Notes: generated by a model not told the origin, from the letters alone. Counted from the first letter of the stretch, positions 25,824 to 35,911 are shown. The stretch: DNA of 64,000 nucleotides from Chitinophagales bacterium (GCA_016786765.1 JAEUUZ010000001.1:50458-114457); one strand, 5' to 3'. A program made the numbers and translations.

Positions 25824-28016
25824 TTAACGAATAAATAACATCTCTCTGTATTTAGGCAAAGTCCACAACGAATCATCTACCAATTTCTCTAAAGCATCGC
25901 AATGTGAGCGTACTTCTTCGAACAATGGTTTCACTTTATCGCAGTAGGCTTTCGCTTGTAATGAAGTCGTTTTTGCTTTGTGGGCGTTATCGTTCGCTAC
26001 AGTTAATTTATCTACAGCATCGCTCAATTTGTTTACATGTGTTGCTAACTGTGCAATCACATCTTTTTGTGTTTTAAACGAAGCGGCAGGAAGACCAACC
26101 GATTTCAATCCTTGAACATTTGTAACTAATTTGTTCATATAGTCGATAGCTACCGGTAATACGTTGTTGGTAGCCAACTCTACCATCATTTTAGCTTCGA
26201 TATCGATTTTTAAAATATAACCGTGGTTCATGATTTCGTATCTCGCTTCTAACTCGCGCTCAGAGTAGATACCGTTTTTCACGAACACATCTTTTGCTTT
26301 TTTCGACACGAAGAAATCCAACGCATACGGTGTAGTTTTTACATTGCTCAAGCCACGTTTTTTCGCTTCTTTTTCCCATGCTTCAGAATAGCCGTCTCCT
26401 TCGAAAACAATGCGTTTCGAGTCGGTGATGTACTGACGTAAAACACGCATAATCGCACCTTCTTTCGACTCTCCGTCTTTAATCAATTTATCTACATCTT
26501 TTTTGAAGTCTAACAACTGCTGACCCATAATGGTATTCATCACTGTCATTGGCTGTGCGCAGTTGGCAGAAGAACCTACTGCTCTAAATTCGAATTTGTT
26601 ACCGGTGAATGCAAACGGTGAAGTTCTGTTTCTGTCGGTGTTATCCAACATCACATCCGGAATTTTATTATGGATATCCAACTTTAAATTCGCGTTGCTT
26701 AATTCATCGTATTTGCCATTCGGTACGCGTTTTTCGATTTCGCCCAATACACTGCTCATGTATGAACCAATGAAGGCTGAGATGATGGCCGGTGGCGCTT
26801 CGTTCGCACCCAAACGGTGATCGTTATTCGCTGAAGCGATTGATGCACGCAATAAATCAGCATACTCGTTCACTGCTTTTAATACGTTCACAAAGAACGT
26901 CAAAAACAACAAATTCGTTTTTGGTGTTTTGCCCGGTGAAAGTAAGTTCTTTCCGGTATCCGTTCCTAAACTCCAGTTGTTGTGTTTACCTGAACCGTTG
27001 ATACCTGCAAATGGTTTTTCGTGCAATAACACACGTAATTTATGTCTGCGGCCCACACGCTCCATCAAGTCCATCAACAATTGGTTGTGATCTACAGCTA
27101 CTACAACTTCTTCAAACATAGGTGCACACTCGAATTGAGAAGGAGCCACCTCATTGTGACGTGTTCTAACAGGTATGCCCAATTTATGGCATTCGGTTTC
27201 CAAATCCAACATGAATGCATACACACGCTCCGGAATAGAACCAAAATAGTGATCTTCTAATTGTTGTCCTTTTGCAGGGGAATCACCAATCAATGTACGG
27301 CCGGTGAACATCAAATCCGGACGAGAATAATACAACGCCTCATCAATCACAAAGTATTCTTGTTCCCAACCTAAAGTGGCTGTAACGCGCGATACTTCTT
27401 TATCGAACATATGTACAACAGGCAAAGCTGCTTGCTCTAAAAACGCTGTCGATTTCATCAACGGTGTTTTGTAATCCAAGGTTTCGCCTGTGTAAGAAAT
27501 AAAGATAGTTGGAATGCAAAGTGTTTTTCCTTCACCAATCTCCATAATAAATGCCGGAGAACTTGGATCCCATGCTGTATAACCTCTTGCTTCGAAAGTA
27601 GCACGAATACCGCCCGATGGGAAAGATGATGCATCCGGTTCTTGCTGTGTTAAGGCATCGCCTCCAAATACTTCAATCGCTCCATCACCTTTTGGCGTGA
27701 AGAACATATCGTGTTTTTCTGCTGTTAAACCGGTAAGTGGCTGGAACCAGTGGGTGTAAGAATTAACGCCTTTCGACATGGCCCAAGACTTCATACCTGC
27801 AGCAACTGCATCGGCAACTTCACGGCTGATTTTTTTGCCCGATTTCATGGCTTCTTTCACTGCTTTATACGCATCCTCTGATAAGAATTCGCGCATAGAT
27901 GTGTCGTTGAAAACATTTGATGCATAGTAAGCGGATACCTTTGGTCCGGCTAACTTCGGCACAATTGGTTCACGGTTAATAACCGTTTCAATAGCTCTTT
28001 TTCGTGAGTTTGACAT
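25824..28016 (-). CDS. glnN: Glutamine synthetase type III
   Basis: The product is a 729-residue GSIII that makes glutamine from glutamate, ammonia and ATP. Visible are the N-terminal GSIII region (VSAYYASNVFND), the catalytic glutamate/ATP segments (WEQEYFVID, AGINGSGKHNNWSLGTD, GANEAPPAIISAFIGS, NRTSPFAFTGNKFEFRAVGSS), and the long C-terminal helical GSIII extension. ATG 28016 is chosen because the upstream in-frame start at 28040 lies on the -7 promoter element. An inverted repeat about 80-100 bases upstream may be a nitrogen-control operator. Confidence 0.95.
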   Translation of the reverse strand: MSNSRKRAIETVINREPIVPKLAGPKVSAYYASNVFNDTSMREFLSEDAYKAVKEAMKSGKKISREVADAVAAGMKSWAMSKGVNSYTHWFQPLTGLTAEKHDMFFTPKGDGAIEVFGGDALTQQEPDASSFPSGGIRATFEARGYTAWDPSSPAFIMEIGEGKTLCIPTIFISYTGETLDYKTPLMKSTAFLEQAALPVVHMFDKEVSRVTATLGWEQEYFVIDEALYYSRPDLMFTGRTLIGDSPAKGQQLEDHYFGSIPERVYAFMLDLETECHKLGIPVRTRHNEVAPSQFECAPMFEEVVVAVDHNQLLMDLMERVGRRHKLRVLLHEKPFAGINGSGKHNNWSLGTDTGKNLLSPGKTPKTNLLFLTFFVNVLKAVNEYADLLRASIASANNDHRLGANEAPPAIISAFIGSYMSSVLGEIEKRVPNGKYDELSNANLKLDIHNKIPDVMLDNTDRNRTSPFAFTGNKFEFRAVGSSANCAQPMTVMNTIMGQQLLDFKKDVDKLIKDGESKEGAIMRVLRQYITDSKRIVFEGDGYSEAWEKEAKKRGLSNVKTTPYALDFFVSKKAKDVFVKNGIYSERELEARYEIMNHGYILKIDIEAKMMVELATNNVLPVAIDYMNKLVTNVQGLKSVGLPAASFKTQKDVIAQLATHVNKLSDAVDKLTVANDNAHKAKTTSLQAKAYCDKVKPLFEEVRSHCDALEKLVDDSLWTLPKYREMLFIR

Positions 28017-28037
28017 GGTGAGATTTTTTTTGTGACG

Positions 28038-28045
28038 CAAAAGTA
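28038..28045 (-). promoter_or_regulatory. Candidate -7 element of the glnN promoter
   Basis: Read on the minus strand this is TACTTTTG, a full match to TAnnTTTG, 21 bases upstream of the glnN ATG. No clear TTTG -33 box is seen at the standard distance, which would fit an activator-dependent promoter. Confidence 0.5.
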
Positions 28046-28091
28046 AATTTATTGGTCAAAAAAAATGTGTTTTTAATGGAAAGTGGAGGAA

Positions 28092-28120
28092 TTGTTGACA
28101 ATTTTGTCAAAATTCAACAA
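28092..28120. promoter_or_regulatory. Nested palindrome upstream of glnN, possible operator
   Basis: TTGTTGA (28092-28098) is the reverse complement of TCAACAA (28114-28120). Inside it, TTGACAA (28095-28101) mirrors TTGTCAA (28104-28110). It lies about 50 bases upstream of the -7 element. No T-run follows, so it is more like a binding site than a terminator. Confidence 0.5.
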
Positions 28121-28136
28121 AATGATGTTGCAAAAT

Positions 28137-29444
28137 TTAATTTTTAGAAGTTAAATCCTCTTTTTTTTTAAAAAAATGAGATTTGATGTCACATATAAAT
28201 AAATTTAAATTGACGTGCATCAGTACTCCGATAACTAAAAAAGGGAGTGCCGAAACTTTGTACCGCACTATAGCGCCACTCACCGGCACCGTCCAACCGA
28301 TAATCATAAACTGGCTGACAACAAAGCTCAATAAAGCTGCACTAATGGCCAATTTGTTGTGCTGTAAAGTCGGATACCGAAGCAACAATACAATAAGCCC
28401 TAAAAGGATAACGATGTTTTCAATACAAAAAGGCAAATCTTTAAATGTTTTGAGGTGAACGATGGATGGCTCAAACAAAACTGCATAAACAGCGCCTGGT
28501 GTTATTTTAAGGAGTTCAGTTATTCCATTTTCGGGAATGATTGCTCGGTGTAACAGACTTTGAGTTTGTGTATGTTCCGATAAGGTGATGAATTCATTCC
28601 GTTTATGAATAAGTTGATTGGCCCAATGGTTTCCAAAGAAGAACAAGATAGCCGCACCTATAACTGCAATTGCCATTGAAAGTTGTTTAGCGTTTTCTTG
28701 TTTAAACAACCAATACACAAAAGCCGCAAGTACAACCCCTAAAAGCACATAGGGTTTGATAAAAAGGAATAGGCATAACGATAACAGTAATAGGGAAACC
28801 GATTTCCAGTCTGCCATACGTGTACGTTCAGTATAAGCATAGGCGAGTATACCTAAGCCCATTACTATCAATGTCTCTTTTAGCATACCGCTTCCCCAAA
28901 ACAAAACAGAGGGAATACAAAAAACAATGCCTTTCAGCCAATACGTTGTTTCAGCGAAATGCTTTTTTAACGATGAATAAATTCCCACCGCCCCTACTAA
29001 CGAAAAGAAAGAAAACCAAAGCGAATGCAAATAAATGTTTCCAAACGAAAAGTAACGCAGTATGAAATGGATGTATATAATCAAATGATGATTCGCTTCA
29101 AAAAAGCCGCTGCCTCGTTTATCGAAATGATGCGTTCCGATGAGTAATGTTTCATTGGAGTGTGTTATAAGTGCTTGGAATGTTTCGAGAAAACTAAGCC
29201 CAAGGACATGGGCATTATTGTACAGAATACAGGCGTCATCAAAATATTTAAATACATCGGCTAAATTTCGTTGCGGATAAAATTTGGTATACACACCCAG
29301 AAGTGCAAAGCCAAACAGAATTTTCAGACCAAAGAAAAAAACAATTTCAAGGAATCGCAATCCGGATTGTTTAAACAAAGGCATCCATCGAATGGCAGCA
29401 ACAAACAGCAAAACACAAAAAAAGATTGGGATAATATTCTCCAC
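28137..29444 (-). CDS. Polytopic membrane protein, polysaccharide-related
   Basis: The 435-residue integral membrane protein has about ten hydrophobic helices and a large extracytoplasmic loop after the second helix (YPQRNLADVFKYFDDACILYNNAH... up to about residue 130). The layout resembles EpsG/Wzy-like polysaccharide polymerases and dolichol-mannosyltransferase-type proteins, but no firm signature is seen. The start codon is GTG. It is divergent from a flippase gene only 52 bases away, suggesting a shared surface-polysaccharide or lipid-linked sugar function. That link is inference. Confidence 0.7.
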   Translation of the reverse strand: MENIIPIFFCVLLFVAAIRWMPLFKQSGLRFLEIVFFFGLKILFGFALLGVYTKFYPQRNLADVFKYFDDACILYNNAHVLGLSFLETFQALITHSNETLLIGTHHFDKRGSGFFEANHHLIIYIHFILRYFSFGNIYLHSLWFSFFSLVGAVGIYSSLKKHFAETTYWLKGIVFCIPSVLFWGSGMLKETLIVMGLGILAYAYTERTRMADWKSVSLLLLSLCLFLFIKPYVLLGVVLAAFVYWLFKQENAKQLSMAIAVIGAAILFFFGNHWANQLIHKRNEFITLSEHTQTQSLLHRAIIPENGITELLKITPGAVYAVLFEPSIVHLKTFKDLPFCIENIVILLGLIVLLLRYPTLQHNKLAISAALLSFVVSQFMIIGWTVPVSGAIVRYKVSALPFLVIGVLMHVNLNLFICDIKSHFFKKKEDLTSKN

Positions 29445-29496
29445 TTTGTTTGTTTATCGTATTTTATATCTTGAATCCCGAAGCTAAACATTTCCA

Positions 29497-30774
29497 TTGC
29501 AAAAAAATATTTTTCATACCTCACTGGTTCGGCTGGCCTCTACTGTTGCTAACTTCCTGTTGGTATTTATTGTGGCACGTTATTTAGGTCCGAATGCCAA
29601 AGGAATTGCAACAATAATGCTTACTACAATTTCGTTTGTGGTTTTCTTTTCGAGCATAATTGGCGGGCAGTCGTATATTTATTTAATTCCCAAGTTAAAG
29701 TTCGAAGCATTGGTAATTCCTGCCATTCTTTGGTCTTTATTGATAAGTATTTCGGCCTTTCTGCTGCTTTCATTTCTGAACCTAACCAATATGCAAGGGG
29801 CAGCATTTATTGCGGTTATAGCCTTGTTAATGGCACTGAATAATGTTTTAACCACCTTGTTTCTTGCAAAGCAACGATGGACATTGTTTAATGTTTTACA
29901 ATCGTTTCCGGTGCTCTTCACTTTGTTGATTACGGCTCTATTGTTTTTCGTTTTTCATCAAAGAACACTCCATGTTTATCTCCTTGCAATGGTCATATCC
30001 TATACATTTACAATTCTATTGGGCCTGTGGTTTATTCGCGAAGAGTTTACTGTAACCAACTTATCCCAAACCTTTGAAGAAGTAGAAACCTTGTTTCGAT
30101 ACGGTTTAAGCTATCAATTGCTGGATTTGTTGCAGCTCCTTAATTTGCGTTTTTATTTCTTCATGCTCCATCATTTGCAAGGCAATGCCGATCTAGGATA
30201 CTTCTCGGTCGGTATTTCCCTTTTCGAAAGTTGTTGGATTTTTGCAAGAAGTGTACAAACGGTTGCCTATTCTCGTTTCGTATCTTTTGCCTTCTCTTTT
30301 GCGATTGCAATGGAAGTGATACGCTATGTAAAGTTTTCTGTTTTCATTTCCTGTATCATTGCAGCAGTGTTGTTAGTTTTACCCAACTCCTTTTATCTTT
30401 TTGTGTTTGGCGAGGCATATGTGGGTGTAAACTGGAGCCTAAAATGGTTTGTTCCGGGAGTAGTCGCCTATAATGTGTACTTAATTTTACAAAGCTACTA
30501 TTTGGCCAAAGGCAAATACACCGGATTAATTTTAATGAATGTTGTAGGCTTTATTTTTTCTCTGTTAGGCTGTTATTCATGGATTCCGATGCGCTATTTT
30601 ACCGGTGCTGCCGCTGCCGCCAGTATGTCTTTTTTGTTGTGTGCCGGTGGCGTATACATTATGTTTTGTCGCGAAAATCAACTTCCTCTTTCCGTTTTTT
30701 TACCCAACCGTGATGATATAACAGCTTTTAAAAAGGCGGTTACCACTTTGTTTGGGAAAAGTGTGGTGAAATAG
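29497..30774 (+). CDS. Oligosaccharide flippase (Wzx/MATE-like)
   Basis: The 425-residue membrane protein has about twelve hydrophobic helices and the Wzx/PST-family N-terminus SLVRLASTVANFLLVFIVAR followed by YLGPNAKGIATIM. It should flip lipid-linked oligosaccharides across the inner membrane. The start codon is TTG at 29497, chosen because it gives the standard family N-terminus and lies just upstream of the first helix. It is divergently arranged with another polytopic protein. No glycosyltransferases are in the window, so the polysaccharide cannot be named. Confidence 0.85.
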   Translation: MQKNIFHTSLVRLASTVANFLLVFIVARYLGPNAKGIATIMLTTISFVVFFSSIIGGQSYIYLIPKLKFEALVIPAILWSLLISISAFLLLSFLNLTNMQGAAFIAVIALLMALNNVLTTLFLAKQRWTLFNVLQSFPVLFTLLITALLFFVFHQRTLHVYLLAMVISYTFTILLGLWFIREEFTVTNLSQTFEEVETLFRYGLSYQLLDLLQLLNLRFYFFMLHHLQGNADLGYFSVGISLFESCWIFARSVQTVAYSRFVSFAFSFAIAMEVIRYVKFSVFISCIIAAVLLVLPNSFYLFVFGEAYVGVNWSLKWFVPGVVAYNVYLILQSYYLAKGKYTGLILMNVVGFIFSLLGCYSWIPMRYFTGAAAAASMSFLLCAGGVYIMFCRENQLPLSVFLPNRDDITAFKKAVTTLFGKSVVK

Positions 30775-30804
30775 TTAAATTCGGCACTTCTTCTTAATAA
30801 TGTT

Positions 30805-30812
30805 TAATTTTG
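30805..30812 (+). promoter_or_regulatory. Candidate -7 element for the second PhoD-like gene
   Basis: TAATTTTG matches TAnnTTTG completely and lies 24 bases upstream of the ATG at 30836. The -33 region is not convincing. Confidence 0.45.
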
Positions 30813-30835
30813 CACCGCTTTAAGCGCAATAAAAA

Positions 30836-33499
30836 ATGAAAAAAATAACGATTCTGTTGTCTTTTATGGCATTAACTTCTTTTGTTTTTGCCGGAAATCA
30901 GCCCCCAATACCACATGCCCTAACAGTTAATCCTAATTTCAAACCTTTTTATCATGGTGTAGCTTCCGGAGATCCATTACCCGATGGCGTGATGCTTTGG
31001 ACGCGTGTAACGCCCGACACAGGTACCAGTGGCCCCATTAAAGTCTATTGGCAAATAGCTACGGATGTTAACTTCAATAATGTTGTGAACTACGGGAAAA
31101 CAGAAGCGTTAGAAGCAAACGATTATTGTGTAAAGATAGATGTATGTGGATTACAACCTTCTACTTTTTATTATTTCATGTTTAATGCGAACGGCAAAAA
31201 TTCCATCATTGCCAGAACAAAAACCGCACCCGGAACCAACACCGACAATGACAGTGCCCGATTTGCAGTTGTTTCTTGTGCCAGCTGGGAGCATGGTTAT
31301 TTTAATGCTTACGAAAATATTGCTACAAGAAATGATGTGGATGCCGTTTTGCATCTAGGCGATTACATTTATGAGTATGCCTCTGGCGACTTTACCGGCA
31401 ACATAGCCGGAAGAACATATGATCCTACCGGTGAGGCTTTCGACTCTGTGAGTTATCACTTTCGACATTCGCAATATAAACTCGATGATCAATTGCGCAG
31501 ATTACATCAGTTGTTCCCATTCATTACCGTTTGGGACGATCACGAAACCTGTAACGATGCCTATAGAGATGGAGGGGAAAATCATCAATCAGCTACTGAG
31601 GGACCATACAATGTTCGCAAGAAAACTTCAACTTCAACGTACTTCAAGTGGATGCCATTGCGTAAACCAGACCCGTTGGATACACTTCGTATTTTTAGGA
31701 AACTTCGTTATGGTAAACTCATGGACTTAATCATGCTGGATACCCGTTTGTATGATCGAGATGTGCAAGATAATGCATTGTCAAATGATCCGAATCATCA
31801 CATGATGGGCCCCGTTCAACGTACGTGGTACTATCAACAATTGGCTGATACCACAACGCGTTGGAAGATTATAGGCAATCAAGTTATGTTTGCCCCACTA
31901 AAACTATTTGGACAAACACTCAATAAAGACCAATGGGATGGCTATGAGTATGAGCGAAACTTGATAATTAATCAAATACTTACAAATAATTACAAGAATA
32001 TGGTCATCCTCACTGGCGATATTCACACCTCTTGGTGTAATGATGTACCCGGTCCAAACTACAACGACCAAACCGGAGCCGGTTCAGTATGCGTAGAATT
32101 TGTTGGCCCAAGTGTTACCTCATTAAATTTCCCTATTCCGGTTGGGCAAAATATTATCAAAGCTTCGAATAAGCACGAAAAATATGTGAACCTCGATGAT
32201 CATGGTTACTATCTGGTAGATGTGAAAAAGGGGAAAGTACAAGTTGATTATAAGTTTAATACTGTCGATCAACTCCATGCTGCCGAAACCGATGGACCTT
32301 CCTATTTTGTTAACAACAACGAGCGTTTTCTTCGTCAGGGAATTAAAATTAATGCTCCGGTGATTACAGCAGCTAATCCTCCATTATTACCGGATCCAAG
32401 CATCGCTATTACTAAAATTCAAAATCAGATTTATGTAAATGTGGATGAAGAAGAACAACGCAATATTCCTGTAATACCTAACCTTTCGGCTTGCCCTGCT
32501 CTAGGCTTAACCATCATCGATAACGCCAATCATGGCATCAACAGTACATTACAACCCGGACAAGTTACTTACCAATCTGCACGTAACTATAGCGGAAATG
32601 ATACAGTAGTGGCCGTGGTTTGCCAAACTTCAGCACCTTTTTCCTGTGATACTGTTACCATCTATATTACAGTTCGTTCCATTGTAAAAACCGATACCGT
32701 AATTGTCAATATCGATTCCAAACAAACGAAAGCTGATTGCTTTACGTTGGACGACATTAATACGATTAATGCGATTACGCACAGCAATCCTTTACATGGT
32801 TCTATCACATTCACCAACGATACTTGTTTATCGTATACTGCCGATAGTAATTTCAGAGGGTTTGACGTAGTCACTATAATTGGTTGCGAAACAGCTACTG
32901 CAATTTGCGATACAATCGTTTATGTATTTAAAATTAACCACCCAACTCAATTACAAACGGTATATATTGATACCGTTAAAAACAAAATTGTTGGCGATTG
33001 CTTTGGCTTTGACGACTTGTTTGGGCCACATACCACACCTACAAAGGCTATTGTCCCTAAAAATGGAAATGTAACTTGGTTGAGTGATACCTGCTTTAGA
33101 TTGGCCCCATTCTTAAATTATGTGGGGAAAGACAGCATCCTTGTTATTGCCTGCGATAACAGTGTGTCGCCACCGGTATGTGATTCAGTTCTCTATATCA
33201 TTACTTTCCGTGAACCTTTGCCTAATGCTATTGAAGAACCGCAAAACCTTGTGGTATTGAGTGTATATCCAAATCCGGCAAGCAACCATTTGTACGTACA
33301 ATATTTCTTACAACAATCCGAAAAAGTAAGTATGAAATTATTGGATGTGAGTGGAAAGGTTGTCTCTTCCAATGCTTTCGTTGCTGAAGCCGGTCTGCGC
33401 ATTAGCGAATTAAATATGGCCAATCTACCATCCGGAAATTATCTATTAGAGATCCAAGTAGGTAAAGAGAAATTTACTAAGTGTATTAGCCGTCAATAA
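30836..33499 (+). CDS. PhoD-like phosphatase with added beta-repeat region and T9SS domain
   Basis: The 887-residue secreted enzyme is paralogous to the gene at 687. It has a signal peptide, a PhoD_N domain (PFYHGVASGDPLPDGVMLWTR) and a catalytic domain with HLGDYIYEY, WDDHETCNDAY and GDIHTSW. A region of about 250 residues (about 540-795) then follows that is absent from the shorter paralogue. It consists of three beta-sandwich-like repeats, each with a Cys-containing motif (CDTVTIYIT, CDTIVYVF, CDSVLYIIT). A type A T9SS domain ends the protein (SVYPNPASNHLYVQYF, ending KCISRQ). It should act as an extracellular phosphatase with an extra binding or spacer region. Confidence 0.92.
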   Translation: MKKITILLSFMALTSFVFAGNQPPIPHALTVNPNFKPFYHGVASGDPLPDGVMLWTRVTPDTGTSGPIKVYWQIATDVNFNNVVNYGKTEALEANDYCVKIDVCGLQPSTFYYFMFNANGKNSIIARTKTAPGTNTDNDSARFAVVSCASWEHGYFNAYENIATRNDVDAVLHLGDYIYEYASGDFTGNIAGRTYDPTGEAFDSVSYHFRHSQYKLDDQLRRLHQLFPFITVWDDHETCNDAYRDGGENHQSATEGPYNVRKKTSTSTYFKWMPLRKPDPLDTLRIFRKLRYGKLMDLIMLDTRLYDRDVQDNALSNDPNHHMMGPVQRTWYYQQLADTTTRWKIIGNQVMFAPLKLFGQTLNKDQWDGYEYERNLIINQILTNNYKNMVILTGDIHTSWCNDVPGPNYNDQTGAGSVCVEFVGPSVTSLNFPIPVGQNIIKASNKHEKYVNLDDHGYYLVDVKKGKVQVDYKFNTVDQLHAAETDGPSYFVNNNERFLRQGIKINAPVITAANPPLLPDPSIAITKIQNQIYVNVDEEEQRNIPVIPNLSACPALGLTIIDNANHGINSTLQPGQVTYQSARNYSGNDTVVAVVCQTSAPFSCDTVTIYITVRSIVKTDTVIVNIDSKQTKADCFTLDDINTINAITHSNPLHGSITFTNDTCLSYTADSNFRGFDVVTIIGCETATAICDTIVYVFKINHPTQLQTVYIDTVKNKIVGDCFGFDDLFGPHTTPTKAIVPKNGNVTWLSDTCFRLAPFLNYVGKDSILVIACDNSVSPPVCDSVLYIITFREPLPNAIEEPQNLVVLSVYPNPASNHLYVQYFLQQSEKVSMKLLDVSGKVVSSNAFVAEAGLRISELNMANLPSGNYLLEIQVGKEKFTKCISRQ

Positions 33500-33523
33500 C
33501 ACTTTAACCCTTTTCAATTGTAT

Positions 33524-33553
33524 AAAGCGTTTGCATTTGCAAGCGCTTTTTTT
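33524..33553 (+). terminator. Intrinsic terminator after the second PhoD-like gene
   Basis: AAAGCGTTTGC pairs with GCAAGCGCTTT over eleven positions (one G-U) around an ATTT loop. A T-run follows. Confidence 0.87.
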
Positions 33554-33624
33554 ATTTGGTGAAGTGGTTAATCCAACACCAGCACTACAATTAATTTCGC
33601 TATATTTAGTAAAGAAAAGATGTT

Positions 33625-34866
33625 ATGCTCTCACGTAAAGATTTCATTTACCGCTCTGCCATGAGTGTCTTGCCGCTGTCGTTAGCGCCAGCAATTGTCC
33701 GTTGTTCCGAAAATAATGTAGACGCTCAAGATGATGCTTGGATAAATATGCGTAAGCAGTTTATCGTTTCAAACGAATTCATTAATCTGAACAATGGTGC
33801 CGTAAGTCCGCAGCCATATCCCGTGCAACAAGCACACGAAGCCAATTTGAAATTGGCCAATGCAGGTCCGTCTTATTTTATGTGGCGAAAATTAGACCAA
33901 CAACGCGAACCGCTTCGGAAACGATTAGCCGCTTTATTCGGTTGCGATGCTGAAGAATTGGCGTTGAATCGCAATACTACAGAAGGCCTAAATTCTATTA
34001 TTGCCGGTTTAACCTTGCAAAGAGGCGATGAAGTAGTACTCTGTAAATACGACTATCCGAATATGCTGAATGCATGGCAACAACGCGCTCAACGCGATGG
34101 GATTGTGTTGAAATGGGTGGAACTAAAACTACCCGAAGAAAGTGCAGATGAAATAGTAGCGAAGTATAAAGAGGCTATAACTCCTGAAACGAAAATCGTT
34201 CATGTAACGCATGTTCTTAATTGGACCGGACAAATAATGCCCGTAAAGCAAATTGCTAATCTTGCCCATGCCAACGGATGTGAAGTGGTGTTGGATGCTG
34301 CGCACTCTTTTGCGCATATCGATTTTAAGTTAAGTGATGTTGAAGTGGATTATGCCGCAACATCTTTACATAAATGGCTTTGTGCTCCGTTTGGAACCGG
34401 AATGTTATATATCCGGAAAGAGAAGATCAAATCCATATGGCCGGCTTTTGCATCTCCTGATTCGCTCACAGGTAACATTCGTAAGTTTGAAAATATTGGA
34501 ACGCGCTCTTTTGCTGCAGAAATGGCGATAAACAGTGCCATCGATTTTCACGAAATAATCGGAATACAAAAAAAGGAAGAGCGACTGCGTTATCTGAAAA
34601 ACTATTGGTGCGAACAAGTCAAATCTTTACCAAAAATCCATTTTTATTCTTCTATGAAAAAAGAATATTGTAGTGGCATGGCAACCTTTGGAATACAAGG
34701 CATAGATGCCACTCAAATCGATACCCGTTTAATGAATGAATTTAAAATACATGCCTCCGTTGTTAAAGTAGAACAGTTAAATGGAATACGTATTTCACCG
34801 CATATTTATACTTCTTTAAGCGAGTTAGATGTTTTAGTAAAAGCGATTAAAACACTTAGCGCTTAA
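33625..34866 (+). CDS. Class V PLP-dependent aminotransferase (isopenicillin-N-epimerase-like), exported
   Basis: The 413-residue fold-type I PLP enzyme of class V has the PLP-lysine in TSLHKWLCAPFGTGML (about 250). It also shows the N-terminal NLNNGAVSPQPYPVQQA, NRNTTEGLNSII and VLDAAHSFAHID, which resemble CefD-like epimerases and cysteine-desulfurase-like proteins. The N-terminus (LSRKDFIYRSAMSVLPLSLAPAIV) looks like a Tat-type or lipoprotein export signal, with a weak RK rather than a full twin-arginine, followed by Cys28. Substrate unknown. It is followed after 2 bases by the VanZ-like gene. Confidence 0.86.
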   Translation: MLSRKDFIYRSAMSVLPLSLAPAIVRCSENNVDAQDDAWINMRKQFIVSNEFINLNNGAVSPQPYPVQQAHEANLKLANAGPSYFMWRKLDQQREPLRKRLAALFGCDAEELALNRNTTEGLNSIIAGLTLQRGDEVVLCKYDYPNMLNAWQQRAQRDGIVLKWVELKLPEESADEIVAKYKEAITPETKIVHVTHVLNWTGQIMPVKQIANLAHANGCEVVLDAAHSFAHIDFKLSDVEVDYAATSLHKWLCAPFGTGMLYIRKEKIKSIWPAFASPDSLTGNIRKFENIGTRSFAAEMAINSAIDFHEIIGIQKKEERLRYLKNYWCEQVKSLPKIHFYSSMKKEYCSGMATFGIQGIDATQIDTRLMNEFKIHASVVKVEQLNGIRISPHIYTSLSELDVLVKAIKTLSA

Positions 34867-34868
34867 CA

Positions 34869-35726
34869 ATGAAAACAAGCCCATCCATAGCGGAACGTTG
34901 TGTTGTTTTTCTGGAGCGAAACAGATTACTTAATAGTGTGTTGATTGTGCTCTATGTTTTACTTATTCTTCACGGACACGATTTCTTTGTGCAACTGTCA
35001 GTAAAGGCCATGAACAGTGTATCGCTGCCGGTCTACAATCAAGTGGTAATGCTTTGTATTGTAACATGTAGTGCCCTACTTGTATTGTATACACTGTACA
35101 TGCTCAATACCAACCCTATTCAATGGAAGGTACGATTGTTGTTTCTTGCCGGTTGTTTACTTTACCTTTCTATACATGTCAATGTTCTTTTTGAAATGAA
35201 TATTGAAATCATTCACGTGGTTGAATATATCGTTTTGTCGTTCCTCCTTTTCCCTTTCACCCGAAGCATAAGCGCCACCCTCATTTTTGCATTGCCAATT
35301 ATGATAGGAGATGAGCTGAATCAATATCTAATACTCTATCCCGGCTACAACAAATATTTCGAATGGAGTGATATTGTGATGGATATAATAGGGGCAGGAA
35401 CACTATTGTTGATGTTAAATATAGCCGGACTACAACTTCGAAAACGTACAAAATATAATCTGTTTACACCGGAAATACTATTGCTTGTTGTGTTTTGTTT
35501 GTTTATGCTTTTTGGTTTTATAACCGGTATGTTAGTGTCAACCGCAAAAGACCTTCAACCCAATACCATTTTTGTGTTCAATCAACTTTCACAACCCGAG
35601 CTGTTTTGGCAAACACATGCCTTCACAGGCGCGCACTACCATGTGTTGTGGCCAAGCGAAGGTGTAGTGCTTATTCTAGTATTGTGCGCTTTTTTTGCAT
35701 TGTACGATAAATTAGCAAGCAACTAA
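34869..35726 (+). CDS. Membrane protein with VanZ-like region
   Basis: The 285-residue protein has about seven hydrophobic helices. The central part fits the VanZ-like pattern: IEIIHVVEYIVLSFLL, then IGDELNQYLILYPGY and SDIVMDIIGAGTLLLML, which hold the conserved H-x-x-E-Y, D-E-x-x-Q and D-x-x-x-x-x-x-G positions. VanZ-like proteins are of poorly known function; some influence glycopeptide resistance. It lies 2 bases after the aminotransferase gene, so the two are probably one operon. The first 100 residues are additional helices not in the core domain. Confidence 0.65.
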   Translation: MKTSPSIAERCVVFLERNRLLNSVLIVLYVLLILHGHDFFVQLSVKAMNSVSLPVYNQVVMLCIVTCSALLVLYTLYMLNTNPIQWKVRLLFLAGCLLYLSIHVNVLFEMNIEIIHVVEYIVLSFLLFPFTRSISATLIFALPIMIGDELNQYLILYPGYNKYFEWSDIVMDIIGAGTLLLMLNIAGLQLRKRTKYNLFTPEILLLVVFCLFMLFGFITGMLVSTAKDLQPNTIFVFNQLSQPELFWQTHAFTGAHYHVLWPSEGVVLILVLCAFFALYDKLASN

Positions 35727-35911
35727 TTACTCTACATTCCATCAAGTATTTTTTTGAATAAAAGGGAGGCCATAGCGTTGATTTGGTTAGAGCGTTTTCG
35801 TTTGCATTCATTTGCGCTTACGTGTTTTAAGTAATTGTATTTCTTAACTTTTGGGTTATATTTATTGCATAGTTTTAAGAAATGATTTTTCGCCAATTAA
35901 GGATTATATAT

